Notes: generated by a model from the sequence alone, not told the origin. DNA of 64,000 nucleotides from Aralia elata (GCA_034770075.1 CM068384.1:39219182-39283181); one strand, 5' to 3'. Shown: positions 11,969 through 22,900, counted from the first letter of the stretch. Made by a program: numbers and translations.

Positions 11969-13300
11969 TTAACATTTGGGTGACCCTGGCTGTTCCACCA
12001 CGATTTCCCCACTATCAATCAAGTCCTGAATTTTGTGCTTCAGCGTCCAACATTCCTGCGTATCATGACCAGGGGAACCTGAGTGGTATGCGCATTGCTT
12101 GCTTGGGTCAAATCTTCTTCCTTTCGGGTCACTTGGGGGTGCCAAATCAACTATTTTCTTCTGGGCTATCAATACCGCCAAAATCCGCTCCAGAGGATCC
12201 CCGAGTGGGGTGAATACTCGATTTCTTATGGTCTCGAACCTTCTTCGCCCGTCCGTCCTTTGATCAGTGAAGTTAGGCTGTCGGGAGGGCCCCACTCTCT
12301 GTATCTGTACTGGAGGATTGTTCTCCGTCTTTCTAGATGATCCCTGCAGGATGAGGGAAACATCTTCCTCCTTTTTCTTTTGGACCCTACGGGAATTGTT
12401 GCCATAGTTTCCGCTCTGGATTTGCTCTGCAGCTGTTTCCAAAGCCGTGAAATCCCGAATCTTGCCAAACTTCAACCCCATGTCCACCATTTCTCCGTGT
12501 TTAATCATCTCGGCAAAAGGTCTTCCAATCCCCGATATAACCCGCTCATAATAAGGTGCCTCTTGAATATCCACGAAGGTCATCACCATCTCCGACTCGC
12601 TCATTGGGGGATTCACCTGTGCAGCCATACCCCTCCATCGCTGTGCATAATCCCTGAAAGATTCCTTCGGTTGCTTCTTAATTTTCGTCATTTGATATCT
12701 ATCAGGGGCCATTTGTGCCTGAAAGCTATACTGTGTTAAGAAGGTGTGGGCCAACTCCTCTCAGTTGTGGATCCGGGCATTATCAAGACGGGCATACCAG
12801 ATTCTCGCTTCTCCCGTCAGGCTCTTTTGGAACAGCTACATTCTTAGACCTTCGTCTTCTGCATAAGATCCAAGCTCCCCAATGTATATTTTCAGATGTG
12901 TATAAGGATCCCCCTTCCCATTGTATTTCTCAAATTCGGGAATTTTAAACTTCTCCGGATATCTGGTTCCTGGAAAGACACACAGATCTGAATAATTCAC
13001 CCTGCCTAGGGACCCTATGCCCTTCAGAGATTAGATAGTTTCCTCCATTTGTTTCATTTTCTTTTGAAGGTCATCAGTATCCCCTTCCTCTGGGATAGTA
13101 ATCACTGTCCTGTTCGGTATAGGAATGGTCTTTGGGACGACTGGCTCGCCCTTAGGTTGGGGTGGATCCTCCTTAGGTGGATCCTGTCTAGGTAGCAATT
13201 GTTCCTTCAGCATCATAGCCATTTCCAACATCTGTTTCTTAAAATCATCAAATTCCTCACGAGATATGGAACTAGGATTAGTAGGTGGAAGATCAGCCAT
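11969..13300 (-). pseudogene. gag of a Tat/Ogre-like Ty3 retrotransposon, three in-frame stops
   Basis: A minus-strand frame of 444 codons starts MADLPPTNPSSISREEF at 13300 and is continuous to 11969 except for three nonsense codons: TAA at 13031-13033, TAG near 12850 and TGA near 12765. It has an N-terminal coiled-coil-like stretch (KKQMLEMAMMLKEQLL), then the gag core with KFKIPEFEKYNGKGDPYTHL, LTGEARIWYARL and a SFRDYAQRWR / AAQVNPPMSESEMV segment, then a Cys-His knuckle-like CAYHSGSPGHDTQEC. These are retrotransposon gag hallmarks; the product would form the virus-like particle. The 3' end is frameshifted before the linker. Its PBS and LTR lie upstream at 14071-16234. It cannot make full-length Gag. 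Confidence 0.85.
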
Positions 13301-14070
13301 TTCAAATGTAGAGTCCTAGGCCCTTTTAGACTACAAACGCGTTTGAGGAGCAATCCTGCAGAAAAATGGTTTGGAGTTTAATCTTTGGGAAATGAAAGAT
13401 GTGGATGCATGCTAAAGCGGTAACTTTTGTGCTTTTGGGTTCTTTAATCTTTCCCTGTAAAACAGAATGTTAGTAGTCCCTTATTGCAATAATAAATGAT
13501 AGACATGAATTATTATGCTCCTCCAGCTATTCCCTACAAAACATGGAGGTCAGTACTTTCTTTTGACACAAACGGGAGGTATAAAGATATGAAATAGGAC
13601 TATGACATTTATACGTATGAACGTAAAAAAGCATGAAGAGACTTTCCTTGCGTTGGGTTAATCAGAGGCTGACCTACCCTAGGGTTACTCTTGCGGGCTT
13701 TTCGGCATGAAGGTCCCCAAATCTTCGCAATCTACTCGTCTGAGTCCTTTCGATTGGAGCGGATTTGGGTGGTGCGTTTCCTGAGCCATCTCCGGAGAGC
13801 AACCCCTTCGAGTCCAGTAATAAGCAACCGACAGGTTCACCTCAGGAGGAGGTACATTCTCAACATACATTCACATCCATCGTCCTCACCGCATGCAAAT
13901 GATTACTTTGAAGTAAAGCAATTCCATTCAATCATTCATTTACTGGACAAAACACACATTCACACAACAACAAGCAAAACAGATCACAATATCGCATGCA
14001 AATACACACTCATGAATTTTTAAAGGATAGGATAACATCAAGATTTGAACGCGGCTTAAGCCCTCTAACT
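13301..14070 (-). other. 5' leader of the Tat-like element
   Basis: 770 bp between PBS and gag start, without a coding frame that I can support. A long untranslated leader before gag is usual in this lineage. Confidence 0.6.
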
Positions 14071-14088
14071 TCCCCAGCAGAGTCGCCA
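14071..14088 (-). promoter_or_regulatory. Primer-binding site of Tat/Ogre type
   Basis: The complement reads TGGCGACTCTGCTGGGGA, two bases away from the LTR end. This PBS is commonly found in Tat/Ogre elements and is usually assigned to tRNA-Arg. Its first eleven bases recur inside the LTR at 14242-14252. Confidence 0.88.
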
Positions 14089-14090
14089 GC

Positions 14091-16234
14091 TGTCGACGCC
14101 GGGAAATGTCGCCATGTCGCTTCTATAGTGGTTATTACCCTTTCCAATTTTAGCCTTTTTAATTAGATGATTTTTTGGAAAAGGTCGGCACTTAATGTCG
14201 ACGGGGTTTTGAAATATCGTTTTTAGGATGAGCCAATTAATCAGAGTCGCCAGTTGGTATATTTGAAATGGATGTACCAACTCATCCGAGTTTCGTTTTC
14301 GTAAATCGCTGGCTCATATGTGACTCCGAATTATTTGGTCTGCGAACCGAGATTCATAGAGTTCGGGGGCTTGCTTAAGCGAGGGGAAGGTGTTAGGCAC
14401 CCCCCGACTTCCGTGAAACACGGTTACCGTAATCTTGATGCTTTTCCTATACTTTTAATCCTTAAAATGTGTATGCGTGCGCGTGTGTGTGTGTGTGTGC
14501 CTATGCGAATGTTGTGATGAGTTTGTATGAAAGAATCATTTGGATTTTGATGGAAAGTCGTGCTTTGAGAGTGTTTTAGAATGTCCTTCGGCTTCTACGA
14601 GAAAGCTTTATTCTTTATTAGAAAGGTTTGATTTTAATTATCAAAACTGCAAGGTTTTCATTAGGTGTTGTTTTGGCAAAACAAGAATTTTTAAACCTTC
14701 GTCAAAATAGGAATCGAGACCTATACATTGCCCTCGTAAATAAAGTGGCGGGCAATTTCTAGAATCCCTTTAACCCTATGCACAACGGTTTAATAAAACG
14801 TCATTTATTTCACAAAACCATTTCTTATGATGTTTGAAAACGATTTTCTTTAACCTTCTCGTTAAGTGGGAATCGACATTCATTAGCACTTCCAATTTCT
14901 TACCCTCGTGATGCTAATAACCTAATTTGATTGATTTTATAAAAATCTTCATCGTTAGCCTTGAAATCCTTTTTGGTGTTGCAATTCCAATAAAACATTA
15001 TAACGCGTAGGAGGTTATTCACGGGCATGTAAGCCATCAAAATAACCCCGAACGCCCACAATCACAGATTTTCACTATGACGGGGCCTTAAACACGATTC
15101 TCGCCTTGGCGTCGTTTTAAGGCCCGACGATTACATATTCACAATGAAGACTACATCGTTCCTACTACCCACATCAAAAGATGCCCATCATCGGATTTGG
15201 ACCCCGGGGTCGCGTTCCTAGGCTCACACCCGAAATTTCCACACACCCACAAAACGGATATTACAAGAAATAACCAACACGGAGAATCTAACAATGCCAA
15301 GACATCCTAAAATAGCAACCTAAAAGAACCACGCCCAATATATCGCCTTAAAACAAACAAAAAAATCAATAAATGAATATCATCGGGTTATTAGGAAGAA
15401 TTTTGTTCCGATGGAACCCTCACTAATAATCCCTAATTCATTGTTCCACCATAAATTACATGAAAACTACATTTAATTTAACCAAATGATATGATAGAAA
15501 TTGCTATAACAAGGGGATTTTCACCTTGCAAATGATATCAAAATGGATGTAAACTTGTGTATTTGAATAGAATGAGAAGTATATATGATACAATCAAATC
15601 AAAATAGTATCAATCCTCTCTTTTTTTTCTTCCTTTCTCTCCTATTTTGTTGCAAAATTCTGCTATTTCTCTCTCTTTTCCCGAGCTGCTGCTGCTGCCT
15701 TCTTCCTTCTTCTATTCTGTAACCCCCTGTATGCTGACTGAGGGATGAGCTGAAATAGGCTGGCCAGAGCCAGCCGCAGATGGATCTGCGGCTGGCCGCA
15801 GATTGATCTACGGCTGCCCGCAGATTGATCTGCGGCTGGCTGGCCGCCCCCCATCCACTCAGCTGGTTTTTATTTTCCGTGTTTCGAGTTCCGTGTTTTC
15901 AAAAGGCGCACTCATTGGCCGCAGATCAATCTGCGGCTGGCTGGCTTGACTTTCTCGATTTTTATGCTACGCCTCGATTCTCGTGTCGTGACGTCGGTTT
16001 TCGCCGACAGGCTTGTATTTTGTAGTCCGGGAATTACTGGGAGACGTGCCACATCGTTCGGGAATGCTCATTTCGGACGGCCTTGTTGTCATGTTGGTTT
16101 TGATTTGCAAATCGTCCTGGTGGCGTCGAGTGTTCGTACTTGCGCCCATCCTTCGCTCTCATAGGCCGGCTCAATGGACGAATTTGCCCTCCTGTCAGGG
16201 TTAGTATACGAAGTGCAAAATTTGGGTGTCTACA
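14091..16234 (-). repeat. 5' LTR of the Tat/Ogre-like element
   Basis: 2,144 bp with TG...CA ends. In element orientation it starts TGTAGACACCCAAATTTTGC at 16234 and ends GGCGTCGACA at 14091. It is homologous over its full length to the solo LTR at 44767-46839. It has a conserved block near the 3' end (GCGAGGGGAAGGTGTTAGGC, about 14378-14397), a GT microsatellite (14477-14500) and four GC-rich palindromes (15772-15842 and 15918-15937). On the right it abuts the interior of an Athila 5' LTR, so the element inserted there; the expected 5-bp duplication would be CAGTT (16235-16239), with its partner left of this window. Confidence 0.9.
15772..15937. repeat. Cluster of four GCCGCAG...CTGCGGC palindromes
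   Basis: Three palindromes in tandem (15772-15842) and one apart (15918-15937), each GCCGCAGAT-NN-ATCTGCGGC or a one-base variant. The sister LTR at 44767 keeps only the isolated one (45065-45082) and lacks the tandem three; this accounts for the 71-bp length difference between the two LTRs. Confidence 0.9.
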
Positions 16235-17276
16235 CAGTTCTTTTGGGAAGTTGATTTGGAATTGGATTCTTTCTACTAATTTGATTCAGAAACTATAAAA
16301 GAGACAGAGAGAGATGGAAATAGGGGGGAACATACATAGACATATACCTACATGATACATTCATAGTTACATACTACGCAAGGATTGAGATACAGAGCTG
16401 AATTGAGAGATTGGAGACTGAGAAAGCATCGCAAGGAATTCAGATTAGAGACTTGAAGATTGAAGAACTTCTACTGAGTTTTTCTTATCCTTTATCTTAG
16501 ATTTGTAATTTAATTGTGATGACTTATTTGGGATTCATGTTTTCTATTTTCAGTGTGAACTAAATTAACAATTAAGGCTACAATTGAATCTTTTATGTTC
16601 ATGGATTAATTATCTATTTGATTCCAGTTATTATCTAATATTGAGTTGTCTATCATATTTTGTGTTTATTGAGTAATTGTCTAATCAACAATTAGCGGGA
16701 TACTTTAGATGAATTCGGGAGATGAAATCTAGGGTTAGATCTGAATGTGATAGCATGTATTCTTAATTATTTGCATGGGATGAATAATTGGGGTTGTGAA
16801 GTGAATAGGGATATCTCTTCGCTGCATGTAACTATTGGGAATTGGTGTTTAATGAATTTAATTCTTTAGTTTTGCATAGGAATATTGCAGAATTAATTGA
16901 GTTATATAATTTTATTTGATCACTTGGGAAAGGGCTTATAAATAACTTTGAATTCCTGTTAACAACTCTGTTGAAGTTAATAATTGGATGAATTGGATAA
17001 TTAGTTTGTATTATATAATTGGGGATATTGTAGTCTTAAGCCTTTAAAAATCTGAATTTCAACCTTTGTGTTAGTTTTTATTCTTAGTTTTAATTTAATT
17101 AGTTTTAATCATTATACAAATTGTGGTTGTTTAAATAAAATTGAATTGATATAGTACTAGTAGTTGGAAATTATTGAACAGAGATTCCCTGTGGGTTCGA
17201 CACTCTATCTTATCACTTTATTACTTGTTGATCGTGTATACTTGCACGTAATTGTTGATTGTGAAATCTGACAACA
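16235..17276 (+). repeat. Athila-like copy 1, 5' LTR (right part)
   Basis: Position 16235 corresponds to 21211 of the 3' LTR. The LTR ends ...TCTGACAACA, six bases before the PBS. It contains the CCCTGTGGGTTCGACAC box near 17190, typical of LTR 3' ends in this lineage and also present near 29555. Combining both LTRs gives a full length of about 1.66 kb. Confidence 0.85.
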
Positions 17277-17282
17277 AGTTTT

Positions 17283-17300
17283 TGGCACCGTTGTCGGGGA
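17283..17300 (+). promoter_or_regulatory. Primer-binding site, tRNA-Asp type
   Basis: TGGCACCGTTGTCGGGGA differs at two positions from the Athila PBS TGGCGCCGTTGCCGGGGA, usually assigned to tRNA-Asp. Copy 2 keeps the canonical form at 23026-23043. Confidence 0.88.
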
Positions 17301-17422
17301 CTCTTTTTGTTTAATATTTATTTTCATATTAGTTATAATCAATTCAATCTTAATTTAAACATTTTATTTTTATTTTTTTTTATTTATTTCTTTTTCTGTT
17401 TTACTTCCTTGTGAGGTACACC

Positions 17423-18511
17423 ATGGCCAACTATGTCTATCAGTGGCCTTATACGAGAATGACGCAACCAAGAGCGGCAGGGATTTATGAACTCGATGAA
17501 TTGTCAGCACAGATTGAGACACTTTCGAGGATGTTTGACACTTTAGCAGTACAACGTATTCAAAGTGTGGCGGTAATTTGTGATTATTGTGCTGAAAATC
17601 ATCCGAGTCATCAATGTGCCATCAGTTATGAGTCGATGCAGTATGGTGGCAATTTCGGCGATTACCTAAACAATTATGCATATTCCAAAAACTATCATCA
17701 GAATTGGGGGTATCATCCAGATTTTTCATGGAGCCATAATACTCAAGTCCAAATCTTTGCTCCAAGCCAATCATACACTCCAGAATTTCAGGATTCAGCC
17801 TATCCATATGAAGAATTGAGTTTGGAGGAGGCCTTGGCGAAGTTTATTACAGCTACGGATAAAAAGATGAGTGATCAGGATCAGATGTTGAACTTGGTGG
17901 ATTTAAATGTAAAAAGTCAAGCAGTGTCGATTCAAAATCTTGAGAATCAGATGGGACAGCTTATCAACGCCTTCAACAATAACTATTTAGGTACATGGCC
18001 CAGTGACGTGGTTCTCGAGATTGATGGATTGCCTGAGCCAAAGCTGCTACCGGAGGTGCTGATTGACGATGATTCTGATATGGAGGATAATAGTGGGGAT
18101 CAGGAAAATACAGCCGAAGAAGATCTAGTCGTGAGTTCCGACGCTGATGTACCGATTTTGTTAGTGCCCCATGTACCTTCTCTGCCAAAGCTCAAAGATC
18201 CTTGCCCAATTGGTAGTCATGTCGTTGACAAAGCTCTAATTGACATCGGAGCTAGCATGAATTTGGAGCCATGGTGGGATGAGAAAGGGGTCCATGAGAA
18301 ATTAGTTGAAGATCCAGTTGTGTTCAAGAAGTTTCAATTCAATATTCCGTTCACAAACACAATGGAGCATATGCCTAGCTATTTGAAGGTTATAAAGGAG
18401 ATTCTACAGGAAAAGAGCATGCTAAGTGATTTTGAATCAATGGCCCTTACAGAAGCAAAGTCCTCAGACGTTTCATTATTACTAATGGATGGAGAGTTCC
18501 TCAATTTTTAA
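17423..18511 (+). CDS. Athila-like mini Gag/protease polyprotein, apparently permuted
   Basis: An uninterrupted 362-residue frame; I chose the ATG at 17423 because the copy-2 homologue starts at the same place. Near residues 55-70 is a zinc knuckle CDYCAENHPSHQC (CX2CX3HX4C), followed by MQYGGNFGDYLNNY and WGYHPDFSW, both close to Athila Gag text. Next come a coiled segment (IQNLENQMGQLINAFNN), an acidic run, and LPKLKDPCPIGSHV-x-KALIDIGASMNL, which resembles the Athila protease start with its D-x-G-A motif. After that follows a FKKFQFNIPFTN...MPSYLKVIKEIL segment that in ordinary Athila polyproteins lies before the protease. The order is therefore shuffled, and no flap or RT follows. It might be translated as a structural protein that relies on another element's enzymes; that is inference. 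Confidence 0.75.
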   Translation: MANYVYQWPYTRMTQPRAAGIYELDELSAQIETLSRMFDTLAVQRIQSVAVICDYCAENHPSHQCAISYESMQYGGNFGDYLNNYAYSKNYHQNWGYHPDFSWSHNTQVQIFAPSQSYTPEFQDSAYPYEELSLEEALAKFITATDKKMSDQDQMLNLVDLNVKSQAVSIQNLENQMGQLINAFNNNYLGTWPSDVVLEIDGLPEPKLLPEVLIDDDSDMEDNSGDQENTAEEDLVVSSDADVPILLVPHVPSLPKLKDPCPIGSHVVDKALIDIGASMNLEPWWDEKGVHEKLVEDPVVFKKFQFNIPFTNTMEHMPSYLKVIKEILQEKSMLSDFESMALTEAKSSDVSLLLMDGEFLNF

Positions 18512-18806
18512 AGGGGCATTGGATAGAAAAGAAAGTAGTCAGGCTAAAAGACTATAATTCAAGCGCTTGATGGGAGGCAACCCAATCATTTTAGTATCTT
18601 TATCTATTTTAGTTTTTTGTATTTTTGCATTTAGTTAGGATAGTAGTAGTTAGTTTCTAAGATTTTCAGTGCTTTGCTAGTCTCTCATGCTTTTAAAAAG
18701 GTTGTGCTAATCCATGTTATGCTATGTTGCTTTGAACATGTAAAAGGTTTTGGGATTGCACCAATTGAAGAAAAGGGGAACAAAGCAAAAAATTCAGAAA
18801 AGAGGT

Positions 18807-18967
18807 TTCTCGCCCCGGCGAGAAAAATGCACTAGAGATCCTCGCCCCGGCGAGAACCTCTCTGCCAAAACTCGCCCCAGCATGAAAATTTCTCGCCCCA
18901 ACCCATTCTTCTTTGTCCATTCTCGCCCCAGCGAGAACCCAAGGCAAAAATCTTCGCCCCGACGAAG
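18807..18967. repeat. Six-unit array of TCTCGCCCCGGCGAGA palindromes
   Basis: Units at 18807-18824 and 18841-18854 are perfect or near perfect palindromes; four decayed units (about 18871, 18891, 18921, 18953) keep the CTCGCCCC half. The same palindrome with a GGGG centre, TTCTCGCCGGGGCGAGAA, occurs twice in the 3' LTR of this element (21133-21150 and 21165-21182). Confidence 0.9.
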
Positions 18968-19988
18968 ATGACTGATTTTAGTTTTTAATTTCCTTCCCAA
19001 AATCAGATTCCATTCATTCCAAAACCTTCCTAACCAATTCAAACTCAATCCTAAACTCTCTCCACCTTTATCCCACACGGATTCAACTTCTAATTGATTC
19101 AAGCAACATCAAGGGTTCCTCTCCACTGTGTCAAACATTCACACGGTTTTATCAAGTAACTTGGGGAGAGTAGCTACTTGAGCAAGGCATTCATGAACAT
19201 CAAACATCAAAATCAAGATGAATCCGAGTGTCGTTCTAGTTCCAGTTTCTCGAGTCTCTGCCGCTGCAAGCATTCTCACCTTCGGATTCGGATAATGAGA
19301 AAGGTCGAGCACACCGCTTGACCAGTCAAGGAAGTCCTTCGTTTTAATTTCTTTATTTTGCAAACAATGAGGACATTGTTTATTATGAGTTTGGGGGTGG
19401 ATTTGCTGTCATTATACATAGTCATGTCATATTGCATTACATAATTGTTTAGTTCACGTACATTGCATTTGTTAGTTATTTTTGCATATTGTAGGAATAA
19501 TTTTTTAAATTTTTTTTTTTTTTTTAAAAAGTAAAAATTTGAAAATCACAAAAAAAAATTCTTTTTATTGCATTCTCTTATAGCTTTAGGATCATATAAA
19601 ATTGCATTTAGGATAGTTTGAGCAATGAATTGATGTAGAGTATTTAAGGAAGGCCGATGATGAAAATTCTGATCAGTTAGCTAATTAGTTTAGCGAGATG
19701 GATAAGGAGTGCTAAATTATGAATTTTGACTGTTCTTAATTTTGGTCAAGCTTGAGACCCTTTTAATTCTTTTACGCACATATCCATTTGGTTGAGCTAG
19801 TTTGAACTCTGAGGAAGTTTATATGTTAAATGCTCATGGAAGATATTTATGAACTCTATATCTTGTTTGATCATGCTTAAAGTGTAATATGAGGAAGAAT
19901 ATAAGTTGGGTGAAATCATGGTTAAATTGAAAATTAATTGAAGATTTTGAACCGTCCCCAGTTGAAAAAATGGATCATGTGGTGGGTT

Positions 19989-20090
19989 GAGATGGAGCGT
20001 AAAACGCACTCACTCATAAACACATGCAGCGAGATGGAGCGTAAAACGCACTCGTTTAATTGGAAGTGAGATGGAGCGTAAAACACTCAC
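19989..20090. repeat. Three copies of a 23-bp GAGATGGAGCGTAAAACGC motif
   Basis: Copies start at 19989, 20031 and 20068, spaced 42 and 37 bp apart. Each can fold through AGCGT and ACGC(A)CT halves. It lies inside Athila-like copy 1, near its 3' LTR. Confidence 0.85.
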
Positions 20091-20590
20091 TAAAAAAAAG
20101 AAAAGAGAAGGAAAAGAGAAAAAAAATTGTTTGAATTTTTGGGGAAGGGTTCTAAAAAGAGCTTAAATGTTTGAAATAACCTTGTGATCCTCTAGTTATG
20201 TTTTTTAGTATTCACTTTGAGTTGTGGAAGATAAGCATATAGAGTTCTTGTTGTTATACTAACCTTTTTGATATCTTTAATGATGCATTTAATTCATGAG
20301 CTTCTTTGAGTATTTTTTGCTAGTTTGATACATTTGGATTCACACACACACACGAAAGGGTTGGAAGTAAGATGATAATGGGGATAAGTTGATTTCAGAT
20401 GGTGCATAAATTTGAAGTCTTGCTGAATTGTTAGTTACTGATCTTTGAGGCCTGATATTTATAATATATGTTGATTGATTGCTCAGTCGTAATACATCAT
20501 GCATCTGCATTCATTTAGATAGGTTTGTTTATTTTTGTTTTTCTTGTGTTTTTGCTTGAGGACAAGCAAAGTCTTGAGTTTGGGGGTATT

Positions 20591-21529
20591 TGATGAGCGG
20601 GTTTATACCTGTGAATTAGATATATCTTAGGCTTATTTCTTTACTATCTTTGAGTATTTTTAGTGTCATTTTACTTGTTTATGCATTGGTTTTGTAGGAA
20701 ATAAAGCAAAGCCATTTGTACGTCAACGCTTGGGTGTCTTGTTTGCCATTTTTGAGCTTCCGATTGACATAGCAGCTGCTTGCGGCTCAATTTCACCCAT
20801 GATCCAATCCGATTCTCTCAAAACTCAAAAAAAGAAAGTTGTAGATCTTGATCTCAGCTTTCGGGAACATCTTGAACCATCCAATTTGAAGTTCGTATGA
20901 GAGAGTTATGATCATTTTACCATCAGATTTGGCATGAATTTTACATAGCAGCTGCTTCCTGGCCATTTTGGACCTTTCTCTGATCAGTATCTCGACGAGC
21001 TCCAGTTATGAAAGTTGTAGAGCTACTTCTTATCTTTCCGTAGCCTCTTGAATCGCATTAATCCGAGTTCGGACGAAGAAGTTATGTCCATTTTTCCAAC
21101 AGACATCGAGGCTGATTCGGGCAGCAGAAGAGTTCTCGCCGGGGCGAGAATCTCAGGCTTAAATTTCTCGCCGGGGCGAGAATGCGTGGAAGGGAAAAAA
21201 TATTTTAATGCAGTTCTTTTGGGAAGTTGATTTGGAATTGGATTCTTTCTACTGATTTGATTCAGAAACTATAAAAGAGACAGAGAGAGATGGAAATAGG
21301 GGCGAACATACATAGACATATACCTACATGATACATTCATAGTTACATACTACGCAAGGATTGAGATACAGAGTTGAATTGAGAGATTGGAGACTGAGAA
21401 AGCATCGCAAGGAATTCAGATTAGAGACTTGAAGATTGAAGAACTTCTACTGAGTTTTTCTTATCCTTTATCTTAGATTTGTAATTTAATTGTGATGACT
21501 TATTTGGGATTCATGTTTTCTATTTTCAG
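20591..21529 (+). repeat. Athila-like copy 1, 3' LTR (truncated at its 3' end)
   Basis: Starts TGATGAGCGGG directly after the purine tract. Matches the 5' LTR from 21211 to 21529, then similarity stops at ...CTATTTTCAG. The missing 3' 720 bp were lost by deletion or recombination with the neighbouring copy. Confidence 0.85.
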
Positions 21530-21769
21530 CAATCTTCCTCCTTGTTTGCTAAGTCCGAAGAATAGGCTAGGCACATTGGAATGAATAAGGCATTGCACTT
21601 GAATTGGACTCGAATAACCTGTAAACACATTAGAAGCAAGTTTATTAAATCCTAATAAATGCAAATTTATTAACTACTTACCTAATAAAATAAATAAAAC
21701 TAAAAATTAAACTTGGGGTGCCTCCCAAGAAGTGCTTGTTTTATAATCTCAGCCTGACTTCTTCAATTT

Positions 21770-22900
21770 CTATCTAATTCCTCTACGAAAATTGAGGAAC
21801 CCTCCATCCATTAATAACCATGTAACATTTGAGGGTTTTGCTGCAGTAGGGGCCCTTATATCAAGTTCACTTAGCTTGTTACTTTTGGATAAAATTTTAT
21901 TTATAAACTTCAAATAGCTAGGTTCTTGGTCCATTGTGTTTGTGAACGGAATGTTGGATCGAAGCTTTTCAAACACAATAGGATCATCGGCTATCTTCTC
22001 ATGGACCCCTTGTTCGTCCCACCATGGTTCCAAATGTATTCTAGCTCTAATGTCACATCGAGCTTTGCCTAAGACATGACTACCAATTGGGCATAGGATT
22101 GCAAAACCACCCGGATCCTTGATCTTTGGTTGAGAAGGTACATGGGGCACTAACAAAATCGACTCATCAGCGTTGGAACTCAAGGCTAGATCTTCCTCGG
22201 CTGTATTTTTCTGATCCCCACTTGTCTCCTCTATATCAGAATCATCGTCAATTAGCACGTTCGGTTGCAGCTTTAGTTTCACAGCGGTAGACACCTCCAT
22301 ATCCGAATTTTCACAAATTAGCTCGGGCACTCTATCAGTTTCAAGAACCAAGTTACTTGACAATTCACCTTGATGGCAATTGTTAATGGCATTCAAAATC
22401 TGTTCTACGTGGTTCTCAATATTCCGGGCCAAAATCTCCTAACTTTTCCTACTCTCCTCATTCGAAGCTATGATCTTGGGCAAAAGTTTCTCTAAGCTTG
22501 ACATCTTTTCTTCTTGAGTAAGAGCTTGATCTTGAAATTTTGGAGTATATGAGTGGCTTATAGCAAAGGTTTGGATTTGATTGTTATCGCTCCATAAAAA
22601 ATTCGGGTGATATCCCAAATCCTGATGATAATTGTTAAAATAGGCATAATCATTGAGGTAATCGCCGAAGTTGCCACCATACTGCATCGACTCAAAACTG
22701 ATGGCACATTGATGACTCGGATGATTTCTAGCACAATAGTCACAAATAATCGTTACACTTTGAATACGTTGTGCTATTAAAATGTCAATCTTCCTTGAAA
22801 CTGTCTTAATCTGTGCTGATAATTCATTGAGTTCATAAATCTCTGCCGCTCTTGGCTGAGTCGTTCTCGTATATGGCCACTGATAGTCATAGGAAGCCAT
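21770..22900 (-). pseudogene. Athila-like mini Gag/protease ORF, copy 2, one stop codon
   Basis: Minus-strand frame of 377 codons starting MASYDYQWPYTRTTQPRAAE at 22900, interrupted by a single in-frame TAG at 22439-22441. It is collinear with 17423-18511 throughout: knuckle CDYCARNHPSHQC, MQYGGNFGDYLND, LGYHPNFLW, acidic middle with VLIDDDSDIEE, KIKDPGGFAILCPIGSHV, then NIPFTNTMDQEPSYLKFINKIL and the C-terminal LLMDGGFLNF. The protease-like motif is decayed (CDIRAR where copy 1 has IDIGAS). Thus the same unusual domain order is present in both copies although their LTRs differ, so it predates both. Confidence 0.8.

Larger units (their letters stand above)
18512..20590 (+). other. Non-coding interior of Athila-like copy 1
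   Basis: About 2.1 kb where pol would normally be. It starts with a GATGGGAGGCAACCC box typical of sequence after Athila ORFs, and holds two motif arrays (18807-18967, 19989-20090) and poly(A)/(T) runs (about 19500-19560). It ends in GAGTTTGGGGGTAT, the purine tract at the 3' LTR. Confidence 0.7.
16235..21529 (+). mobile_element. Athila-like non-autonomous element, copy 1 (both ends truncated)
   Basis: The order is: 3' part of the 5' LTR (16235-17276), PBS (17283-17300), mini gag/protease ORF (17423-18511), non-coding interior with motif arrays (18512-20590), purine-rich tract (about 20578-20588), and 5' part of the 3' LTR (20591-21529). There is no RT, RNase H or integrase. The stretch shared by both LTRs (16235-16553 and 21211-21529, 319 bp) differs at about three sites, so the element is young. 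The 5' LTR is cut by the Tat element; the 3' LTR ends abruptly at a junction with a second Athila-like copy in the opposite orientation. Confidence 0.85.

Noticed and set aside
18750..19102. ORFs on both strands over the CTCGCCCC array
   Set aside because: Non-coding interior of the Athila-like element. Frames are open because the palindromic units lack stops.
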